Source of the DNA: Ruminococcus sp. JC304
Lineage (GTDB): Bacteria; Bacillota; Clostridia; Lachnospirales; Lachnospiraceae
Direction: 5' to 3'
Length of the DNA stretch: 64,000 nucleotides
Assembly: GCA_000285855.2 (NCBI GenBank)
Contig: HE978651.1
Span: forward strand, 2,564,783 to 2,628,782
Of this stretch, positions 43,108 to 51,674 are shown one piece after another (within the stretch, counting starts at the first letter, position 1; each line of letters begins with the position of its first letter). The position numbers and the translations under genes were made by a program. The notes beneath the pieces were generated by a model. That model was not told the origin of the DNA, did not search any database, and saw only the letters and a program-made list of their open reading frames with translations.

Positions 43108-45266
43108 GCCAGTTCCTCCTCTGATAACTGAGATCTTGCAATCTGCTGATATACCTCACAATTTGCCATCAGTTCCTTATGAGTTCCAATGCCTGCCATA
43201 TGTCCGTCGTCCAGTACAATGATCTGGTCTGCACCAAGGATGGTACTGATTCTCTGGGCAACGATCACAGTAGTTGCATCTTTGGTGTACTCCTTCAATG
43301 CCTTTCTTAACTGACTGTCAGTCTTAAAGTCAAGGGCAGAGAAGCTGTCATCAAAGATAAAGATCTCCGGATCCTTTGCAATAGCTCTGGCAATGGACAG
43401 ACGCTGTTTCTGTCCACCTGAAACATTGGTACCTCCCTGCGATACAGGGGATTTATATTTCTCCGGTTTGGTATCAATAAATTCTGTAGCCTGTGCAACC
43501 TCTGCTGCTTCTTTCACCTGTGCATCAGTGATCTCCGGCTTACCATAGCGGATATTGGAATCAATAGTACCTGAGAAAAGTACACCCTTCTGCGGCACAT
43601 ATCCCAGTTTGTCACGAAGTTCCTTCTGAGTCATGTCGCGTACATCCACACCATCCACTTTAACAGAACCCTTTGTCACATCATAGTATCTTGGGATCAG
43701 GTTAATCAGGGTACTCTTACCACTTCCTGTACTTCCGATTACTGCGATTGTCTGTCCTTTCTTTGCTTTAAAGGAAATATCTGTCAGTACATTCTCGCCT
43801 GCTTCCGGGTAAGCAAAGGATACATGATCAAATTCGATCTCACCTTTCACACTTTCTGACGGATGTACCGGAGTTTCCGGATCCTGAATGGAAACCTCTG
43901 TTTTCAGAACCTCATCAATACGAAGCGCTGCCACATTTGCCCTTGGAAGCATAATGGACATTGCAGTGATCATAAGGAATGACATAATAATCTGCATTGC
44001 ATACTGGATGAATGCCATAACATTACCAACCTGCATGGTTCCGTTGTCTACGGCATGGGCACCACTGTAAATAATGAGTACAGATACTCCGTTCATGATC
44101 AGCATCATAAGGGGCATCATAAAAGTCATACATCTGTTGACAAACAGGTTTGTTTTTGTCAGATCCAGGTTTGCCTTCTCGAAGCGCTCTTCTTCATGTT
44201 TCTCACGGCTGAATGCACGGATAACAGGAATACCTGTAAGGATCTCACGGGATACCAGATTCAGTCTGTCGATCAGGGTCTGCAGGATAGTGAATTTGGG
44301 CATTGCCACCTGGAACAGCACAAAGATCACAACCAGGATCAGTGCAACTGCCACCCCAAGGATCCATGTCATAGAAGAATCTGTATTCAATACCTTGATC
44401 ACGCCACCAATACCAAGGATCGGCGCGTACAGAACAATACGGAACATCATTGCCATAACCTGCTGTACCTGCTGCACATCATTGGTACTTCTGGTGATCA
44501 GGGATGCTGTGGAGAATTTGTGGTATTCTCTGCTGGAGAAACTCATAACCTTGCGGTAAATGCTGTTTCTCAGGTCATGACCAAGTCTGCCTGCCACTCT
44601 GGCTGAAATAAATGTAACACTGATAGCTGCCAGCATGATCACCAATGCCATAGCAAGCATTCTGATACCTGACATCAGGATGTAACGCATCTGGATGGCA
44701 TCCACATCTGTTCCCAGTGCTTCATATTCTGAAGCAACAAAGGAAACACCAGCCTGTGTCACAATAGACTCCGGCATATCTTTCAGCTTCTCATCCACCT
44801 GACTCATAATCTGCTGTACTGCTTCTTCCGGCATCTGCGCCAGTGCTGTCAGTGGATCTGTTCCTTCTGGAAGACCCATCTGTGCAACCATTGCCTGCCC
44901 CTGCTCACTGTCTTCGGAAAAGGCAGATACCATCATCATTGCCTTGGAAAAATCCTCATTTAAATTCTCTCTGGTTTCTTTGGAAATATCATCATTTAAT
45001 ACCCAGGTATCCTCTTCCTGTGTATAATTCTGTGAAACTTCCTTTTTCTGATCCTCATCCATAAAAATCTGAAGATTCTGCAAGGTTGAATCCCGAAGTT
45101 TATCCGGCACACTGTCTTCAATACCTTTCTGCTGGATACCTACATTAATGATCTTGGAGGTATAATCCGGCAGGGAAAGATCACAGTACGCCTGCAGAAA
45201 CAGAAGCGCTATGATCAGGACAATGTATCCCGCTGATTTCTTCAGATATTTCATCAGTTTAATCAT
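43104..45266 (-). CDS. ABC exporter half-transporter with extracellular insert (first of a pair)
   Basis: 720 residues from the ATG at 45266, chosen for its GAGGGAATC ribosome site; the frame extends 17 codons upstream. Between the first and second membrane helices lies an extra ~130-residue polar, Glu/Gln-rich domain (~45-175) facing outward. After the remaining helices comes the ATPase: Walker A GSTGSGKST (~510), signature VSGGQKQRL (~613), Walker B IFIFDDSFSALD. The Asp replacing the usual catalytic Glu after Walker B marks this as the degenerate ATP site of a heterodimer. It follows the MarR gene by ~135 bp. Confidence 0.9.
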   Translation of the reverse strand: MIKLMKYLKKSAGYIVLIIALLFLQAYCDLSLPDYTSKIINVGIQQKGIEDSVPDKLRDSTLQNLQIFMDEDQKKEVSQNYTQEEDTWVLNDDISKETRENLNEDFSKAMMMVSAFSEDSEQGQAMVAQMGLPEGTDPLTALAQMPEEAVQQIMSQVDEKLKDMPESIVTQAGVSFVASEYEALGTDVDAIQMRYILMSGIRMLAMALVIMLAAISVTFISARVAGRLGHDLRNSIYRKVMSFSSREYHKFSTASLITRSTNDVQQVQQVMAMMFRIVLYAPILGIGGVIKVLNTDSSMTWILGVAVALILVVIFVLFQVAMPKFTILQTLIDRLNLVSREILTGIPVIRAFSREKHEEERFEKANLDLTKTNLFVNRCMTFMMPLMMLIMNGVSVLIIYSGAHAVDNGTMQVGNVMAFIQYAMQIIMSFLMITAMSIMLPRANVAALRIDEVLKTEVSIQDPETPVHPSESVKGEIEFDHVSFAYPEAGENVLTDISFKAKKGQTIAVIGSTGSGKSTLINLIPRYYDVTKGSVKVDGVDVRDMTQKELRDKLGYVPQKGVLFSGTIDSNIRYGKPEITDAQVKEAAEVAQATEFIDTKPEKYKSPVSQGGTNVSGGQKQRLSIARAIAKDPEIFIFDDSFSALDFKTDSQLRKALKEYTKDATTVIVAQRISTILGADQIIVLDDGHMAGIGTHKELMANCEVYQQIARSQLSEEELA

Positions 45267-45402
45267 TGCTTGATTCCCTCTTTTCCTATTTTTAATGTAT
45301 GTCTGTGTCAAACTCATAGGTCAGTTCTTTCACAGACAATATTTTTATCTGAACATGCTGATACAGTTTTCTCAATCTGCTCCATCATGTATTTTTCAGT
45401 TT

Positions 45403-45876
45403 CTACCTGTTGACAGGTATCTCCGAAATATTATCCAGAATCTGCCCAAAAAACCTTCGTAAAAGACATAGCTCCGCTTCGCTGAAGTTGCTGAACATCA
45501 CTTTCTCCACAGCTTTACTTTCCTGTTGGAGCTCCTCCACGATTTTTTTTCCGTTTTCTGTCAGATATACACGCATGATGCGCTGGTCTTTATCATCACG
45601 TCTCCTGCAGACAATGTCTGCTTTCTCCAGACGCTGAATACTTACATTTACAGTGGGCGGCGTTACACCCATACATTCTGCGATTTTCTTCTGGCTGCAG
45701 CCGTTATTTCTGTATACGATCATAATGATCGGCATCTGTCCCTGCTGGATACCAATTTCCCGTATACGCTGCATACATCTCATACCATATTGGCGGTTGA
45801 TCTCCATAAAAAGCGCAGGCATGCTCTTCTCTTCTCGTTTCTCTTTCTCATTCTTCTCCTCTTCCGGGCACCACAT
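45403..45876 (-). CDS. MarR-family transcriptional regulator
   Basis: 157 residues with a highly charged N-terminus (Lys/Glu-rich first ~18 residues). The MarR winged helix shows KKIAECMGVTPPTVNVSIQ (recognition helix) and the wing RRDDKDQRIMRVYLTENGK. First gene of the operon with the two ABC half-transporters. A TGATTAG-N5-CTAATCA inverted repeat just downstream of its -10 box (45928-45946) is the likely operator, so it should repress itself and the exporter until a ligand binds. Ribosome site GGGAGTGAAG. Confidence 0.9.
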   Translation of the reverse strand: MWCPEEEKNEKEKREEKSMPALFMEINRQYGMRCMQRIREIGIQQGQMPIIMIVYRNNGCSQKKIAECMGVTPPTVNVSIQRLEKADIVCRRRDDKDQRIMRVYLTENGKKIVEELQQESKAVEKVMFSNFSEAELCLLRRFFGQILDNISEIPVNR

Positions 45877-45927
45877 AACTTCACTCCCTTCCGGCCTCTG
45901 TCCTCTTTCAGGTCTGATATTGTTTTT

Positions 45928-45977
45928 TGATTAGCCTGACTAATCATATATAATATACTTTTAGACAAAAAATGCAA
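45928..45977 (-). promoter_or_regulatory. Promoter and operator of the MarR-ABC operon
   Basis: TTGCAT (-35, 45972-45977) and TATTAT (-10, 45950-45955), 16 bp apart. The 7-bp inverted repeat TGATTAG/CTAATCA (45928-45946) lies at the likely transcription start. Confidence 0.6.
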
Positions 45978-46078
45978 GTGTTTTTTGTGCAGTTTATAAT
46001 TATTTTAGATTTAACTTTGATATTTCTAATTTGTAAACTTCAATTTTATTTTGTCCGGCTAATATTTTATATTTCTTT

Positions 46079-46963
46079 CTATCTCTGCATGACTTCTTTA
46101 TAAAATTCTATAAACACATTAATTGCCGGAGACCGCCATTTATTTTTATGAAGCAGCAGCTGTGTCCATACAGTTACCGGGCAGCCGGCAACATCCAGTC
46201 TTTTAATCTGTCCGTCTTTCACATATTTCTCCGAAATGAAATCCGGAAGGAAGGAAAGCAGGCTGCTGTTTTTTACCAGTTCACATATCTGGAGCGGATT
46301 TCCGATTTCAAGAACCGGACGGATTTCCAGTGATTGGGATGCAAGGATTTCATTCAGTATTTTTCTGTAACTCATGGCTTGTTCTGTTAACACAAACTCA
46401 TTCTGAGAGATTTCACTTAATTTCCATGAGCAGTCTGTAACAGAATTGTCAGCCGCTGCAATAAAATGAACCTGTTCTTCCTGTTCCGCGCAAATAATAA
46501 AATCCGAATCATAAATATGCCTGTCCAGAGTAAAAACCAGATCTGTTTCGTTCTTCCGCAATTTATCAAACATCTGCTCTGTACCGTTTTCTGTTATCTC
46601 CACTTTTATTTCCGGATACTGATGATGAAAACGCAGAAAATCATTTTTAAAATATCTGCTGCAGACAGAACTGGACATAGACAACCGGATCTCGCCTTCA
46701 ATGCTTTCAGCCGAATTCAGCGAATCAAGCATTTTCGCCTGTGACTTCAGAATGTTTCGAGCCTGCTGCAAAACTAAAACTCCCTTTTCTGTAAGATTGA
46801 TTTTATGATAATAACGGTCAAACAGCCTGACACCAAGTTCCTTTTCCAGTTGTTTAATCTGTGAAGAAACTGTAGACTGTGTATATCCCAGTTCTTTTGC
46901 AGCAGCCGAAAATCCGGAATATTCACATACTGCAATAAAAGTTTTTAACACATTTGTATCCAT
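46079..46963 (-). CDS. LysR-family transcriptional regulator
   Basis: 294 residues from the ATG at 46963 (AAAGGAACG ribosome site). N-terminal HTH: TFIAVCEYSGFSAAAKELG, then TQSTVSSQIKQLEKELG. A two-lobed effector domain (~90-294) follows. It is divergent from the sodium-dependent transporter gene at 47136, the classic arrangement in which the regulator controls its neighbour. The 170-bp gap holds a dyad AACAAT-N13-ATTGTT overlapping the transporter promoter. The effector is unknown; an amino acid is a fair guess given the transporter. Confidence 0.9.
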   Translation of the reverse strand: MDTNVLKTFIAVCEYSGFSAAAKELGYTQSTVSSQIKQLEKELGVRLFDRYYHKINLTEKGVLVLQQARNILKSQAKMLDSLNSAESIEGEIRLSMSSSVCSRYFKNDFLRFHHQYPEIKVEITENGTEQMFDKLRKNETDLVFTLDRHIYDSDFIICAEQEEQVHFIAAADNSVTDCSWKLSEISQNEFVLTEQAMSYRKILNEILASQSLEIRPVLEIGNPLQICELVKNSSLLSFLPDFISEKYVKDGQIKRLDVAGCPVTVWTQLLLHKNKWRSPAINVFIEFYKEVMQR

Positions 46964-47060
46964 TTCTCGTTCCTTTCCCATATTTTTTTCAATGTTTCCC
47001 ATCGAAGCACAGAAGCGTTATTTTTCTTATATAAACGATATTTTCAATAATATACAACAA

Positions 47061-47099
47061 AACAATCAATTTTACAAATATTGTTTTTTATCTTATAAT
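47061..47099 (+). promoter_or_regulatory. Promoter of the transporter gene with LysR-type dyad
   Basis: TTTACA (-35, 47071-47076) and TATAAT (-10, 47094-47099) with a 17-bp spacer. AACAAT (47061-47066) and ATTGTT (47080-47085) form a dyad across the -35 box. Confidence 0.6.
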
Positions 47100-47135
47100 A
47101 TCTCTTATATGAACTTCTGAAGGGAGCGTTATCTT

Positions 47136-48470
47136 ATGAAACGTGAACAGCTTGGAAGCCGGCTTGGCTTCATTATGCTTTCCGCCGGCTGTGCCATTGG
47201 CTGCGGAAATGTGTGGAAATTCCCGTGGATGTGCGGGCAAAATGGCGGCGGCAGCTTTATGCTGATCTATCTTCTGTGTCTGGTCATCCTGGGAATCCCG
47301 GCTCTTGTGTTGGAATTTTCCATTGGAAGAGCGGCTCAGACAAGTCCCCTTTTCATGTACCGTAAGCTGGAAAAGCCAGGACAGAAATGGGGGATTTTCG
47401 GCTGGTTCTGTCTGCTTGGCAACATTGCCCTGATGGCATTTTACACTGTTGTCTGCGGCTGGATCATTTATTATTTTGTACAGTTTCTCAGAGGTAAAAA
47501 TGGTTCACTGGGATTTTCAGCCATGATCTCCTCTCCCTCTGTGAATGTATTCTTCTTACTGGTCACTGTAGTCATTGCATTTTTCATCCTTTCCTTCAAT
47601 CTTCAGGGAGGACTGGAGCGTGTGACAAAATATATGATGTCTGCACTGCTGGTGCTGATGCTTGCTCTCGCTGTGCACAGTTTTTTTCTGAAAGGCGCTG
47701 GTGAGGGAATGACCTTTTATCTGAAACCGGATTTCTCAAAGATTGATGGTTCGGTGATCGTAGGAGCAATGAACCAGGCATTCTTTACTTTGTCTACAGG
47801 TATGGGTGGCATGGCTATCTTTGGCAGCTATATTGGTAAAGAACATTCTCTGATGGGGGAAGCTATCCATGTGATCACACTGGACACACTGGTTGCTTTT
47901 CTGGCAGGAGTTATTATTTTCCCTGCATGCTTCACCTTTGATCTGGAAGTAAATGCAGGTCCAAGCCTTCTGTTTGATACAATGGCAGCAGTTTTTAACA
48001 ACATGTCCGGAGGTCGCATCTGGGGTTCCTTATTCTTCCTGTTCATGGTATTTGCAGCTATGTCAACTGTCCTGGGTGTGTGCGAGAATATCCTGGCAAT
48101 GATCCGTGAACTTACCGGCTGGTCACGTCCAAAGGGCAGCCTGATCTGTGGTACAGGAGTCTTCCTTCTGGCACTTACCACTGCTCTTGGTTTCAGCGTA
48201 TTCCACTTTCAGCCATTTGCTGAAGGAACTACCTGGCTTGATTTCTGGGATTTTATTGTTTCCAACAATATTTTACCCCTTGGTTCTCTCGTCCTTGCAC
48301 TTTTCTGCTGCAATAAATTCGGATGGGGCTGGGATAACTTTATCAAAGAAGCCAATACAGGTAAGGGCTTAAAGGTACAGAGCTGGATGAAACCGCTCTT
48401 CCGGTTTGTGCTTCCAATTATGATTGCCTTTATCTATATTTATGGAATGTTCACATTCAACTGGAAATAA
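47136..48470 (+). CDS. Sodium-dependent transporter, NSS/SNF family
   Basis: 444 residues with ~11 membrane helices, the usual short bacterial NSS form (MhsT-like). The signature of helix 1 is seen in GCAIGCGNVWKFPWMCGQNG, which includes the unwound substrate/Na+ site. Members import amino acids, often hydrophobic ones, with Na+. It is divergent from a LysR regulator that probably controls it. Ribosome site AGGGAGCG. Ends in a strong terminator shared with the next, convergent gene. Confidence 0.9.
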   Translation: MKREQLGSRLGFIMLSAGCAIGCGNVWKFPWMCGQNGGGSFMLIYLLCLVILGIPALVLEFSIGRAAQTSPLFMYRKLEKPGQKWGIFGWFCLLGNIALMAFYTVVCGWIIYYFVQFLRGKNGSLGFSAMISSPSVNVFFLLVTVVIAFFILSFNLQGGLERVTKYMMSALLVLMLALAVHSFFLKGAGEGMTFYLKPDFSKIDGSVIVGAMNQAFFTLSTGMGGMAIFGSYIGKEHSLMGEAIHVITLDTLVAFLAGVIIFPACFTFDLEVNAGPSLLFDTMAAVFNNMSGGRIWGSLFFLFMVFAAMSTVLGVCENILAMIRELTGWSRPKGSLICGTGVFLLALTTALGFSVFHFQPFAEGTTWLDFWDFIVSNNILPLGSLVLALFCCNKFGWGWDNFIKEANTGKGLKVQSWMKPLFRFVLPIMIAFIYIYGMFTFNWK

Positions 48471-48474
48471 AAAA

Positions 48475-48523
48475 GAAAAATAAGCTCCGTGGATCAAAAC
48501 TTCTATCCACAGAGCTTATTTTT
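48475..48523. terminator. Bidirectional terminator
   Basis: AAATAAGCTC-GTGGAT stem pairs with ATCCAC-GAGCTTATTT (one mismatch), flanked by A and T tracts. Lies between convergent genes ending at 48470 and 48546. Confidence 0.85.
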
Positions 48524-48545
48524 TATCCAACCATCATTTTTAATT

Positions 48546-49547
48546 TTAGTGAACCTTCTGATCCAGCATTCTTTGGATCAGCTCAATGGTATCCTTCAGT
48601 CCATAGTTGGCACTGTTGATACACAAATCATAGTTCTCCGGTTTTCCCCATTTCTCACCGGTATAAAATTCATAATATTTCTTATGCTGCTTATCCATCT
48701 GTTTCAGGAAACGTACTGCCTGCTTCAGATTCATATTACGGATATCCATAACATGCTGTACACGAACCTGGAAGGGAGCACTGATAAACAGACTGATATG
48801 AGGAATATGATTATTCTTAAGAATCGCATCTGCGCAACGTCCCATAATCACACAGTCTTCACTCTTTGCCAGTTCACAGATCAGATCACTCATATTGAAA
48901 AATACTGCATCCTGCTTCGGAAGTCCATGATAACGATTGAATTCCCTGAACCAGGTTTTCAGATCTGTGTGTTTTTTCTTTCTGTATTTATCAAATCTTT
49001 CAAAATTACCAGTATCACTGACTGCATTTTTGTCTGCCTGCAGACGCTTCATAACCTGATCAAAAATTTCTGCATCATAATAGTTGATCTGAAGCTGATC
49101 CGCCAGTTCAAATCCGATATCATTACCGCCACTTCCCTGTGTACGACTGATACAGATGATCAGATGGTCATTCTCTGAAATCTCGTTCTGGCGTCTTGCG
49201 ATCAGATTATTCAGACTGATACGCGCTTTGTCTACAATATCTGTCTTCCCAAATGTATCAGGAAGACTTTCGATCTCTTTCAGAATACTGTCATACTCTA
49301 TCATAAGGCGTCTTCTCTCGCTCTTATCCCTGATAGTACGGGCCATGTTACTGATCAGCGCCAGCTCACTTCTGAGCAGATGTCCGTCCGGCTTGGTATA
49401 CATCAGTGCTGCCAGATGACGGATAGTTGTTTCTTTCTGTCCTGTAAATGTACGTCCCAGAGAGGAACCCACACATTTATAAACTTCTTCATCCAGGTTA
49501 TAAATGCGTATTGCAAGTTCTTTACATTTTTCCTGATTATCCTGCAT
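48546..49547 (-). CDS. Cytidylate-kinase-like protein with N-terminal extension
   Basis: 333 residues. Residues ~1-125 form a helical extension rich in Arg/Leu. A P-loop kinase domain of the cytidylate-kinase-like family (~130-333) follows: CISRTQGSGGNDIGFELA, then a conserved YYDAEIF, and VIMGRCADAIL. The true substrate is unclear; these proteins may phosphorylate nucleotides or act as regulators. It lies 15 bp downstream of an NhaD/ArsB-type antiporter gene, so the two are co-transcribed. Ribosome site GGAGGGAGG. Confidence 0.78.
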   Translation of the reverse strand: MQDNQEKCKELAIRIYNLDEEVYKCVGSSLGRTFTGQKETTIRHLAALMYTKPDGHLLRSELALISNMARTIRDKSERRRLMIEYDSILKEIESLPDTFGKTDIVDKARISLNNLIARRQNEISENDHLIICISRTQGSGGNDIGFELADQLQINYYDAEIFDQVMKRLQADKNAVSDTGNFERFDKYRKKKHTDLKTWFREFNRYHGLPKQDAVFFNMSDLICELAKSEDCVIMGRCADAILKNNHIPHISLFISAPFQVRVQHVMDIRNMNLKQAVRFLKQMDKQHKKYYEFYTGEKWGKPENYDLCINSANYGLKDTIELIQRMLDQKVH

Positions 49548-49562
49548 AATGATCCTCCCTCC

Positions 49563-51002
49563 TTATAAAAAGAATACAAACATATCGATAATAAACACCG
49601 GAACCAGAAATGCAACAGACCACAGCATATATCCGAAGAATGACGGCATCTTCACACCATTCTCATCAGAGATTGCCTTTACCATAAAGTTCGGGGCATT
49701 TCCGATATAAGTGTTGGCACCCATGAATACTGCACCACAGGAAATGGCAGACAGAATCTTGGTAGGTACAGTTCCCAGTGTAGTTGTGATTCCATTGGTA
49801 AATGCCAGCGTTCCTGCTGTTGTAAGGAATACCAGATAAGTAGGTGTGTTATCCAGGAAACTGGAAAGCGCACCGGTTGCCCAGAACATCTCTGCCGGTT
49901 CAGTAACTCCCAGATTCGGTCCTACAGCTTTCAGAAGCATCAATGCGGGCTGCATAGTGATAAAAATACCGATGAATAAAACCGCAACCTCCTGGATCGC
50001 ACCCCAGGTAAAATGGTTTCTAATACGAATCTGCTTATCTGTTGTCTTAAAGGAAAGAAAAGCAGCAAGCAATATGATTACAATTTCAATCAGTGCCGGG
50101 AATGTCAGGGTTACTTCTCCAAAAAGATGAATGCCTCTTACATTGCCTGCAGCATCCTGAAATGCGGACATTCCCGGAAGTACACCGCTTAAGATTACCG
50201 CGCCAACGATCATCACAAGAAAGATAATATTGTGCAGTCCATCCAGGCGGAACTGAGTACCCGGTTTACGGATATCCGGTTTACGTCCATTTGCAATATC
50301 CTTTCTGTAGGAACGTTTATCAATCTGATAAAATACAAACAGCAAAATGACCATATTAAAGATCAGTACAGGGAACAGATGCAGACTCCAGAAGAATGGA
50401 ACGCCTCGCATAAATCCCATTAACAGCGGCGGATCTCCGATCGGGGTAAGACATCCACCCATATTGGAAACCATGAAGATAAAGAAGATCATAATATGTC
50501 CTTTTCTCTTTCTCCATGAATTCATTTTAATTACCGGACGTACCATCAGCATACTGGCACCTGTAGTGCCGATACAGCTTGCCAGAAGAGTTCCCAGTGC
50601 AAGCAGACCTACATTAACACGGGGAGAACCTGCGAAATCACCCTCCATGGTAATATTACCTGATACGCAGAACAGGCCGAATAACAAAATGATGAATGTA
50701 AGATAATCATTCACAATACAGTCCAGAACTGTCTCTGCAGTCTTTCCGGCTCCATAAACAAAAGCAAATGGAACGACCATCAGAATGATCCATAAGGCAA
50801 CAACCAGTGGCTGATGAGACTCCCACCACTCCGCTTTTACCAGAGGCATCACTGCAATACATAACAAAAGCCCTGCAAAGGGAATGCAAAGCCATACAGG
50901 TACTGTAGATGGTGCTTTGCTGCCCTCTGCCGCAAATACACTCAACGGACAAGCCAGAAGAACTGCAAAAAAAGCACCCAGTACGGTCACCAACTTTTTC
51001 AA
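49563..51002 (-). CDS. NhaD/ArsB-superfamily antiporter (Na+/H+ antiporter-like)
   Basis: ~479 residues if translation starts at the TTG at 51002, which follows the ribosome site GGAGGTGGC at proper distance; the upstream ATG (51017) has its site inside the reading frame. The protein then begins like a cleavable signal sequence (KKLVTVLGAFFAVLLACPLS, cleavage after VFAAEG). About 11-12 membrane helices follow, with ion-transporter superfamily signatures SNMGGCLTPIGDPPLLMG and GALSSFLDNTPTYLVF. It likely exchanges Na+ for H+, though organic-anion transport is possible in this superfamily. Confidence 0.82.
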   Translation of the reverse strand: MKKLVTVLGAFFAVLLACPLSVFAAEGSKAPSTVPVWLCIPFAGLLLCIAVMPLVKAEWWESHQPLVVALWIILMVVPFAFVYGAGKTAETVLDCIVNDYLTFIILLFGLFCVSGNITMEGDFAGSPRVNVGLLALGTLLASCIGTTGASMLMVRPVIKMNSWRKRKGHIMIFFIFMVSNMGGCLTPIGDPPLLMGFMRGVPFFWSLHLFPVLIFNMVILLFVFYQIDKRSYRKDIANGRKPDIRKPGTQFRLDGLHNIIFLVMIVGAVILSGVLPGMSAFQDAAGNVRGIHLFGEVTLTFPALIEIVIILLAAFLSFKTTDKQIRIRNHFTWGAIQEVAVLFIGIFITMQPALMLLKAVGPNLGVTEPAEMFWATGALSSFLDNTPTYLVFLTTAGTLAFTNGITTTLGTVPTKILSAISCGAVFMGANTYIGNAPNFMVKAISDENGVKMPSFFGYMLWSVAFLVPVFIIDMFVFFL

Positions 51003-51381
51003 AACTGCCACCTCCATATTTTATTTTTTCGCTCAATGCAGATATAGCAGTCAGAAAAATGGTTCGACTTGAAACAGGTGTTTCTTCCTATTATAAATGC
51101 ATTCGATTTTTTACAGATGCAATTATATCATACAGCATGCAAAAATCAATTGTAGGGATATTGAATATTTATACTTTATTTCCTATTTTTTTATGCATTT
51201 TTAACATATTATCTGATAAATTTCGTTTATTTTTTAACAAGATAATCTGTTTTTCAGCTATTTTCCACTCCGTCTTATATATTTTTTAAAATTGTACTGA
51301 TTTTGAAACACATAACCCAATAACAGCTCCACAGTTTATTACTTTTTCACAATTAGCACAGTAAACTTTCTTATATAAGAA

Positions 51382-51430
51382 AGAATCCTGCTTGCAGGAT
51401 TCTCCGCCTGCGACGGGTCGCTTCAGCGAC
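51382..51430. repeat. Pair of perfect hairpins (interspersed repeat-like)
   Basis: AGAATCCTGC-TT-GCAGGATTCT (51382-51403) and GTCGC-TTCA-GCGAC (51417-51430) lie in the 498-bp gap between the antiporter gene and the DUF4250 gene. The block is framed by the palindrome CTTTCTTATATAAGAAAG (51366-51383) and a related TTTCTTATATGA near 51497-51508. Nothing gene-like is seen in 51003-51360. Confidence 0.55.
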
Positions 51431-51446
51431 ATATTTCCTATAACAC

Positions 51447-51490
51447 GAAAAATGCTCCCCGACAGCAATTCCCGCTGTCAGAGAGCATTT
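51447..51490 (-). terminator. Terminator of the clpB-DUF4250 transcript
   Basis: AAATGCTC...GACAGC and GCTGTC...GAGCATTT form a long stem with a 7-nt loop; a TTTTT tract follows on the minus strand, ~10 bp past the DUF4250 stop. Confidence 0.8.
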
Positions 51491-51500
51491 CGCATATTTC

Positions 51501-51674
51501 TTATATGAACTGATTGGTTGCTTCATCATACTCATAGTCGATGGAATGCATCTTCGCCACCAGTTCGTCTTTCTTCAATCCTCTGCATGTACAGAGTGCT
51601 TCCAGGGAATCATAGTAATCCCTGAGCTGAGTATTCACATAACTCAGCAGAATCATTGGATCTTTGGGTATCAT
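51501..51674 (-). CDS. DUF4250 small protein
   Basis: 57 residues, too short for many gene finders. The sequence pattern IPKDPMILLSYVNTQLRDYY, then GLKKDELVAKMHSIDYEYD and NQFI is typical of the DUF4250 family common in Clostridia. Function unknown; it is probably cytoplasmic and helical. Its ATG follows the clpB TAA without a single base between, so it must be translated from the clpB mRNA and share heat-shock control. The clpB end lacks a clear ribosome site for it, which suggests reinitiation. Confidence 0.85.
   Translation of the reverse strand: MIPKDPMILLSYVNTQLRDYYDSLEALCTCRGLKKDELVAKMHSIDYEYDEATNQFI

Noticed and set aside
51286-51468. 60-codon ORF with several Cys before the DUF4250 gene
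   Set aside because: It runs through two perfect hairpins and the clpB-DUF4250 terminator region; the sequence is explained by structure, not coding.
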